A stretch of 64,000 nucleotides of DNA. Origin: Metellina segmentata (lineage: Eukaryota > Arthropoda > Arachnida > Araneae > Tetragnathidae). Positions 44,191-52,800 of this stretch are shown here, in pieces. A program made the position numbers and the translations under genes. The stretch covers positions 53,770,944 to 53,834,943 of the forward strand of contig OX375877.1 in the NCBI GenBank assembly GCA_947359465.1, written 5' to 3'. The notes beneath the pieces are model-generated. The model ran no database searches. It had not been told where the DNA came from and saw nothing but the letters and a program-made list of their open reading frames with translations. Each line of letters begins with the position of its first letter. The stretch's first letter is position 1.

Positions 44191-45579
44191 CACTCATTGC
44201 CAAAAAAATTTGCGCACCAAGAAAAAGTCGTCAAAATGAAATGAAATTATACATATGTAAGTACTACTTTGTTATAAGTAAGTGATTAGAAAATCAAAGA
44301 AAAAAGATCATTTATTGCAGAAAAAAGTACGAATGAACGGAAGTTTTAGTACTATGTTGGACCCCCTCTAGCGCAAATGCTCGATGCGATATGAGCGGGC
44401 ATTGAGGCATACAAGTTCCGTATGATGTCCTGAGACATCTCGTTCCACAGTTGCTGTAAACGCGCCTCTAGTTCGACCAAACTCGTAGGTTGTCCAACTT
44501 GCCGTTCGAAATTATCCCAGATATGCTAGATTGGTGTCAAATTTGGGGATCGAGCAGGCCAGGGAAGGGTGGTAATGTGGTGGAGGAAGACTTGTGACAT
44601 CCTTGTTGTGTGTGGCCGAGCATTGTCTTGTTGAAAAATGGCTCCTGGGAGCCCTGCCATGAATGGCATCACATGTGGCTGAAGGATGTCATGGACGTAC
44701 CGCTGGGCTGTCATTGTGCCATGGATCAATATTAGTGGTGACCGTGTATCGTAAGCAATGGCACCCCATACCATCACACCAGCTGTGGGAGCGGTGTGTC
44801 GCTGCAAAGCGAAGGAAGGATTGAGGCGTTCACCACGGGGCCTCCACACACGAACACGATTATCATCTCTGCTCAAATTGAATCTAGATTCGTCGCTGAA
44901 GACGACCTGGTTCCATTCCGTTGCAGTCCAATCCCGTCGTGCGCGACACCACTCCAAACGGAGGCGTCGGTGGGTGGGTGTCATTGGCAGCTCACGTAAT
45001 GGGCGCCGCGATACCCGATGTCCTTCAGCCATGCTCCTTGCGATGGTTCGGGAAGACACAGGGGCCCGTAGTGAAGGTGCTGCTTGTGTCTGGATAGCGG
45101 CCAATGAAGCAGTTGGCTCTACGCGTGCGTTTCTCATGATGTGACGGTCTTCTCGACGACTGGTCTGTCGAGGGCGTCCTGAGCCGGGTCGCCTTGTAAA
45201 TGACGTCTCTTCTGTCCACTGGTCCCAACACCTCCTCACAGTAAAATCAGAACGGACTACTTGACGAGCTTACTCGCCGAGCTGACCACCCAGCTTCCAT
45301 CATCCCGATGATTCTTCCCCTTTCGAACTATGACAGTTGCTCATATTAACTTCGATGGCAGCGTAACGGCATGTCTACCTCAGCGTTTCCTTTGCAAAAG
45401 ATTAAGTACACTCAAACAAGCTCTGCTTACCTGTTTTATACTCCAGCCCTCTAGTGGCATTACGCAATAACGCTGCATTTCTAATCATTTGCATATCTGG
45501 CCGATATATACCTTCATTCCAAGTTTCGTTACGATCCCGCGATTATTTCTTGGTGCGCAAATTTTTATGGCAAAGAGTG
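44191..45579. mobile_element. Tc1-like DNA transposon, nearly full length
   Basis: Termini CACTCATTGCC..AAATTTGCGCACCAAGAAA and their inverse at 45,547-45,579 are flanked by TA (44,189-44,190 and 45,580-45,581). Length is 1,389 bp. It carries one transposase gene on the minus strand. Confidence 0.92.
44352..45331 (-). pseudogene. Tc1-like transposase with amber codon at the third catalytic position
   Basis: A start-proximal frame (MSNCHSSKGEESSG.. from about 45,331) joins the main 237-codon frame by a frameshift near 45,260. The main frame shows the DNA-binding region (TRRPGSGRPRQTSRREDRHI), VVFSDESRFNLSRDDNRVRV with the first Asp, and GAIFQQDNARPHTTRMSQVF with the second Asp. At PARSPNLTPI the next codon is TAG (44,526-44,528), where the family has its third catalytic acidic residue. 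Reading on gives HIWDNFERQVGQPTSL.. to a C-terminal ARGGPT and a stop at 44,352. Apart from the stop and one frameshift the gene looks well preserved. Confidence 0.9.
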
Positions 45580-45589
45580 TATATGAACT

Positions 45590-46551
45590 AAAGAAAACAG
45601 AAATATCACACTTGGTTTTTCTAATAAATGGAATGAAACACTTTTCTTTATTTCCCGTTCAAACTCACAATGAAGTATCTTAAAATAATATTTACCTTTC
45701 AAAAAAATGTATAGTTAATTTTTTTCGTTTCATTTCAGGTTGTCATGAAAACAAAGCTGACTAAATTGTCAAATTTTTGCGTTTAGACGGTAAAAGATGG
45801 AGACAGTGTGATTAAAAGAATTGAAGGATTACCTGGGACATAACACAGATAAACAAGACTTGCTCCTTCAAACGTTGCAATTTGAATAAAAGTAATTTCA
45901 AACTATAGTTTCTAAATTTCCTATTTTAGAAGCACAAGTCATCTATTTTTTATAATCAGTTATTCTTGTTATTTCTACCTTGCTTCTGCGAGGTATTCGC
46001 TCTTTTTAAAAAATTAAAAGTGTATTCACATTAAAGGGACCAGTTCCCAGAAATATAAAATTCTAATTTCCAAAAAGTTAGGACTAATAGAATTGAGTAA
46101 TAAAAGATAATTGGATAACTAGATAGAATTAAGTGTCCGTTTAAATCTAACTCACAAATACACGTACACAAATAAAGTGTACACGCCAAGAACTGATTTT
46201 GGTCGGTACGATTGTGTTACCATCACTCCACACAAACACGCGCAACGCATTATATAAGCAGTTATTTTACCTATCTTGTTTCCAAACCGCATTCATGTGT
46301 AGGTTTAATTCTTCCTCACATTCTAACATGTTTTAAGAGTGCTACTGCCATGCCCGCGTGGATTTTCAATCGCAATCAGCGATGCTTTCATGCGTCATGC
46401 TAATGCAATTCAAGAACCATTCACTCCCAGCAGGAATCTCAACAAACGTACAGCTGAAAGCCGCCAACATGCATCCACCGTCATGAAAAAACCACCCATT
46501 CCACTAGCAGCTGTAGGCACGTAGCACAAACCGAAAGAAAAGTCAAAAACA
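45590..46551. other. Upstream region of the host gene
   Basis: No coding element is recognised. TATATAAG at about 46,251, some 300 bases before the ATG of the copine-like gene, could be a TATA box. TTTCATTTCAG at 45,730-45,740 looks like a 3' splice site and could mark a 5' UTR exon. Both are guesses from sequence alone. Confidence 0.3.
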
Positions 46552-46882
46552 ATGGTCGTTCTGCTGCTGTTCATCATCGCCACGGTGGTGGCACTTCTTC
46601 TGTTCGACTGGTACGTGGAAGAACACACGAACCAAACCCAGAACTCTCAACACTTCGAGGAAGAGCCTCGCGCCGAGAGGTACTACAGCACCTGCAGCAT
46701 CTTCACCGTACTTGGCTTCTCCAGGGAGGAGGTGAAGACGTTCAATGCTTTTCGGGACCACTTCCGGAGCTACGCTGAGGTGACGAGTGCCATGAGGAGA
46801 GCTGGTCTGGAAAGGGTGCGTCTGGTGGTGGGGATCGACTTCAGTGCCAGCAATGAGTGGCAAGGGCGCAGAACATTTAAAG
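46552..46882 (+). CDS. Copine-like gene, coding exon 1
   Basis: Encodes the membrane anchor, a short linker with acidic residues, and the start of the domain (RSYAEVTSAMRRAGLERVRL, VVGIDFSASNEWQGRRTFK). It ends in phase 1 at a donor AAAG|GTAACT. Confidence 0.88.
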
Positions 46883-49800
46883 GTAACTATCTCTCTATAG
46901 ATATATGTAAAAGCATTTTTTAGATGACAGCTGTGTAAGCTGCAAATACATAGACTACTTAGCCTTGTGGTGTTTTAAGACACCACAGTAATAGAAATGG
47001 ACAAAGTCGAATACCTGTATAAGTTTTTTTATTACTTACTAGCCACTGTGTGACTAGCCCGGCGTTGCCCGTGCCACCAACACCACGGGCAACGTCGTGA
47101 TGTTTGGTTTTTATATGGTATAAAATTATCCGCAGATTTCAAATCCGTTGAAATTTTCAATCTGTCTTTAAAGATTCCGATTTTACGAAAAAACAACTTA
47201 ACAATCCCAGTCAAAATGTTTTTATTTCTTTGTTCTCCTTCGATAAAATGAAAATCTGTTTTTATTTTCGTTTAAACGCGAAGGGCAGATAATGCAATGT
47301 TTCCTTTACTGGAATCCGTTTCGCAGGAAATCAAAATGAATGAATCTCGAAACAAACGAAGGTCATTCGAATGTGTTCTCTCCCCGGAGATGAAAAAATA
47401 TTGGCAAAGTACCAAAGGCAGACGTCAATGTGACACGTGAGGGCGAAAAGTCTAAATTTTGATGTTTCTTCGTCCTCGGAATTACCGCGATAGAATGAGA
47501 ATAGTGAAAAAAACTATCAAATTTATTTTAAATTGTTCTGAATTGAATTTTGAAATTCGCCTCGACCCTAAAATTGCAAAAACTTCGTACTAGCTGCGTG
47601 CCAAATCCCATTACTGTAAGTGCTATAGATTCGTCAGGATTTCGCGTTCAAGAAACAAACAGACAGACAAACACTTCCTTTTATAATAGTAGATATAAGG
47701 TTTTAATTTACAATTGGAGCTATCTGCACACCTATGGACGCAATGTAATTAATGAACTAATGTTCCTGAAACAACAATAAGTTTCTCTTCTCGTAGTTTG
47801 TCTTTTGTTTTCCCCGGGGTTTTACTTCTCTGTATAACTGTCCAGACAGCTACCTCGATCACCACCTTCCTCTGTGGCTTCTGTCGCTCGAGTTCTCTGC
47901 CTTCCTTCTCGGGGCATCAACCTTTTTCTGACCCTGGTAGCTTTTTTTTCAAAATGACACCTCTCACACTCAAGGGGCGTCACGTGTGAAAAGATCGTGA
48001 AACCGTTAGCCGCGGTCCTTCACAAACACCAGGTGTCCGGTGGAAACCGGGTACACAAGAGTCGGACGCCGACCCTGAGTTATTACCACACGTGTGGCTG
48101 TCGGCTTCCTTCTCGTGGAAACGTTTCTTTTTCCAGTCACTACGATCTCACAGCCCGAAAAGCGTTGCTTGAGTAGAAGTCTATTACTATGCTCTATCCA
48201 CAATGTCTATAAGACTTAACACTTCAATCTGAAACTATTTTATGATTGTCTTGAATCCAGTGCCAAGTTCAAACTCGAATTATACCTACCAGGCCTTCGA
48301 ATTGAATTTCCTTCGAATAACAACTAAATTTTTTTTAAATCTGATAACCGACGCCAATGAATCAACCCATCGGAGGCATTTACCAATTTGCATACCCTAT
48401 TGGCCGATTCTGAGGCTGGATTTAAAAGCACTGTGAAATTGTGTTTCGAGGGCGTTCTAATTTTTGTCTTACCTCTTTTCCCCTTGCTGTGGAGAAACCT
48501 GTAGTGTTGAGGCTTTATTGCTGGCGCCACGCTCTTTGCTTTTAAATCAACTATGTTGGATCTGATGGTTATTTTTATCTTTCTATTTTAAGTCTTGTAT
48601 TTGTATTTTACCTCTAGATTTTTCTCGATTGCATGTTGTTTGCGCCTTGGTCTTTTTCTTGGATATACATGTAAATATTTATTTAATCTGGAATAAATAA
48701 TTTTTTTAATGAACTTCGAATGGACCTTTCGTGGAACTCCGGAACATACTCAGCACGAGCAGGTAATTAGTGTAGGCCTGATCTTCTTTTCAGTTACTAC
48801 AAATTTATAGACAAATCAAAAACACAACGCATATTTGTACTAACCGCTATCCGCTAAATAATTCGGGACCCAACTAAAGCCGCTTTTACTCAGGAGTTGC
48901 AAATATTTTCTCCCCCTTTTTGTGGCGAGGACCTTTTACGTTCCCCAATGCTGACCCCTTTTCAACCCACTCCGGTGTAAACTCTTTGTCGACTTTATCG
49001 GCAACACCAAGGGGTGAGAACTCTTCTTACCACTTTGTAGAAAAGAGTGATCACCATTCATCACGCCATTTTAATTCAATGGGGTCAGTTTCAGTTATTT
49101 AGGGGCGCACTTCCCTCCGTATCACCCGATAAGGAGTATAACAGATTTTACTACAAGAGCAGGGAAGGTTCCCGAGTAGGACAACAGAGAGGAACAGACC
49201 CTTTTGACGCTCCGCTCGGAAGTCCGTTGCCGCCATGATTGGCTAAGCCAGGATGTGAACGTGGTCGGCCCAATGGTGTCTAAGGACAATTGTCCCGGGA
49301 GCCTTGCTCCATAACCCTAAGGTTTCTTCTTAATTCTCATCCCATAGGACGGTTAATTATTTGTTCGGGTACACCAGTCCCTTCAAAATAATAACCCGAG
49401 TCTGCCTCCACCAACTGAGCTGTAGCGCGTACATCTTTGGGCTAAGATGATTTGCCTAGTTCGGCAATGGTACAAGTACCTCACAGTATACAGCACGTTC
49501 CTCTGCGGGCCTCCAAGACCTTCTCAAGCCAACAGTCAACGCATCATCACTCAACTTCAAGAAAATATCGACTTGCCTTATGTCGAGAAAAGCGGGGTTT
49601 GGGAAAGTTAGGTTAAACGAGGCGTAAGTTTCTCAGTCACAAATTTGTCCAAGGCTTGGAGGGCCTTGGGCAAATTTCCTCCAAGACCTTCTCAAGTAAA
49701 CAGTCAACGCATCATCACTCTACTTCAAGAAAATACCTACTTACCTTATGTCGAAAAGAGCGGGGTTTGGGAAAGTTAGGTTAAACGAGGCGCGAGGAGT

Positions 49801-52800
49801 TTCTCATTCACAAATTTGCCCAAGGCCAGGAGGGCCTGGTGACACTGAGGGTGGTGTGAATAAGTTTCAGGAGCCTCCTTCAGGTAATGTAGACCGCCCC
49901 TGAGGTGTTTCGCCAGTTTGCAGTGGAAGATGCAATGGTGAGAGTCTCTTTATGTAAGGCTATCTGGTGGACGGCAAGGGTCTGCGAAACTCCATAGATG
50001 ATCGTGCCGGTATTGCCCACGCCACCGGATAAACAGAGAGGTAGTGGCAGCTTGCTGTTTCGCTGGGCTACTCAGGAACGTCACAGGTTCCTAGGAGATG
50101 ACTGGGATGTGGGCCTCTGACACCCGTCGACATGAATCTATGAAGAAAACTATTCCGACTCAATTCGGACCAAAGTGAATTGACTGAAAACAATGAGCCG
50201 GATCACATTATCTTCAGCGCACACACTCACGGGTCGACCACGTCAACTCTCCGTCGCACCCATTCCGGGTAGACGAGGGCTTTCGGACGTCGCGTCACAT
50301 GGCCTGCTTCTCAAGTTTCTACTTAGAGGCTTTCCCTAGCTTCAGCTAATCCGTTGTGGGTTTTAAATAACTCGGTACGGAGGGGTCTGCTTCCACTCGA
50401 AGAAGAAGAGTCTATTTATGTAAATAATCTGGACCGGAGTCCGAATCCCATGGATTCGCATTGCGGCAGTCGAGTGAGACGTGCCGCGGAGCACCCACAA
50501 GTGACGCCTACATAATCCAATATGTCATTCACTGACAGTTTGGCGTGCGGTCAAAGCACGCGATGAGGGCAAAATGTCACAATGAGCGAAGAAAAGACTG
50601 TGTAAGCGACACGGGGTGCTAAAGGACAGAGGGGAACGGTGATTGTCAAGCAATATCGAAAGGGGACGAAATGGGGAGAATTTTCATCCCGAGAAATATC
50701 CCCGAAAAGTAGCAATCCTTTGGCCTTTCCCGACTCCTGGTGGAAAACAAAATCAAAGTTGTAAACTCGCCAAATCTCCACGAGATCTTGACGATAGAAT
50801 GAGTGCCGTTTCTCGGAATAGCTTCGATGTTTGGAGGGGGAGAAGTTTGCGACTCCGGTGTAAGCGGGGCTTAACCGAAACCTACACCTGTTTCGTCAAG
50901 TTAGAAATGCAACGGATCTGAAACCTGAGGGATACGAGTTCGAATCTCGGTTCACCCAATTAACGTAGTGTACAATGGGGGCTGTACACTTTAAATCTCT
51001 CGGGCCTCAAATGTCCTCACATTGTCGTGATGTGGAAGTTTGAAGAGTGGGGTGCCAGCTCAGTTAGTAACTCGAGGTAGTGACTGTCCCCGAATCATTT
51101 TGAATTAAAAGGTCAAAATTTTCAAACGGTTAATTTTATAGAAAGTAGGAAAACATTTTCTCGCTTCGAGTCGTTTTTATGATCTACTGTGCCACTGACA
51201 CAGAATTCATAATAACTTTTATAATCACTGTGTTCAATATCTGACCATATTTGTTTCTAAACAGCAAGATTTATGATGTTTTTTTGTATCCTCAAAGGAG
51301 AGTTACTGCATGCTTTGAAAGGTGGTGCTGTTTTCAACCCGTACCAGAAAGTTCTGCACACACTTGCTCCAGCTTTCACGCCCTTTCTGCACAGCCAACC
51401 AATCCATGCGTATGGATTTGGCGATGTTCGCACAAAAGATTACGATGTCTTCCCTCTGAAACCTTCGGGGCCCGCTTGCTCAGACATGGAAGATGTCCTG
51501 GCTGCATATAATCACAGCGCGCGTAGGGTAAGTAAATAACTTTTGAAAATAACCAAAAATTTCGCTCTTTATTCATTTCTCCAACGGCCTGGTTAGGCAT
51601 TCAGGTGTTGTTCTTGTCATCTGGCCTTGGTTCCGTTATGCTTTAATCTTTCTCTTCAGGGATTGGTCCTGGACCGTCGCCAATTGCCCGGTGTGTTGAT
51701 CCATTGCGACGTTAATTAACTAATTACCAATAGCCTCTGCATGGCAAGCCTGATTTCCAGACCTAGATGCTTCTCAATACTCAAGCCGACCAAACGGTAT
51801 AGTGGTTAAGGTGTTAGCCTCTAGATCGGAAGGTTCCTGGTTCGAATCCGGGCATGGATGTTTGTAAGCGTATGGTGTAGAGGCGGCTGGTGCACCTTAA
51901 ATCTGTCGTGGCCGAAAGTCCTCACGTTGGGTTGGCGTGGAAGTTTGGAGAGTGGGGTGCCAGCTCAGGTGTTGCTTCGTCATCTGACCGTGGTTCAAAA
52001 TTACGAGGTGTTGTCCTCGGATCTTTCCCTTAAGGGACTGATCCCGGACCGTCGTCAATAGCCCGTTGTGTTGCTCTAGTACGACGTTAACTAAAAATTA
52101 CCATTACCTATCTCAATACTCAAACAAGCTTTTTTTAACTGCGGAAGAGGTAGGCAGGTAGGTGAATTAACGGCGCACTGGATGCACATAACGGGTTATT
52201 GGCGAAGATACTTGAACAATCCCGAAGGAAAAGATCCAAGGACAACGCCTCGTAATTTTGAACTATGGTCAGATGACGTGGTCAACAACTCAGCTGGCAT
52301 CCCACTCTCCAAACTTCCACACCACGCCAGCGTGAGGCCATGTTGGACTAGTTGGACTAGTTGGAAGAGCAATGGATTGCAACCGGAGGGTTGAGAGTTC
52401 GAAACTAGGTCCAGTCAAAGACTGTCGTGTACATGGGGGCTGTTGTACGTTAAATTTGCCGTGGCCTAAAATTTTCTCCCGTTGGCGTGGTGTTGAAGTT
52501 TGGAGAGTGGGTTGCCAGCTGAGTTGTTGACCATGTCATCTGACCATAGTTCAAAATTACGAGGCGTTGTCCTTGGATCTTTCCCTGACCGTCGCAAAGA
52601 ACCCGCTGTGTTGCTCCAGTGTATAAAAATTATTATTTGAATTCTGTTGTATGGCAACACCAATCTATACAATGTATCTGGCAACAGCTATGTTCTTATT
52701 GTTATTGTTGCTCTTGCTCATGTAGCTGTGTGCACGTGAACGGCGTGTGTCGCCAAGTCCCATCCATTTCCATCTACTTAATAAATATTATTTTATAATT

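Noticed and set aside
51785..51860. A functional tRNA gene
   Set aside because: The cloverleaf is imperfect and the same head is attached to a conserved body in other copies, so it is a SINE head.
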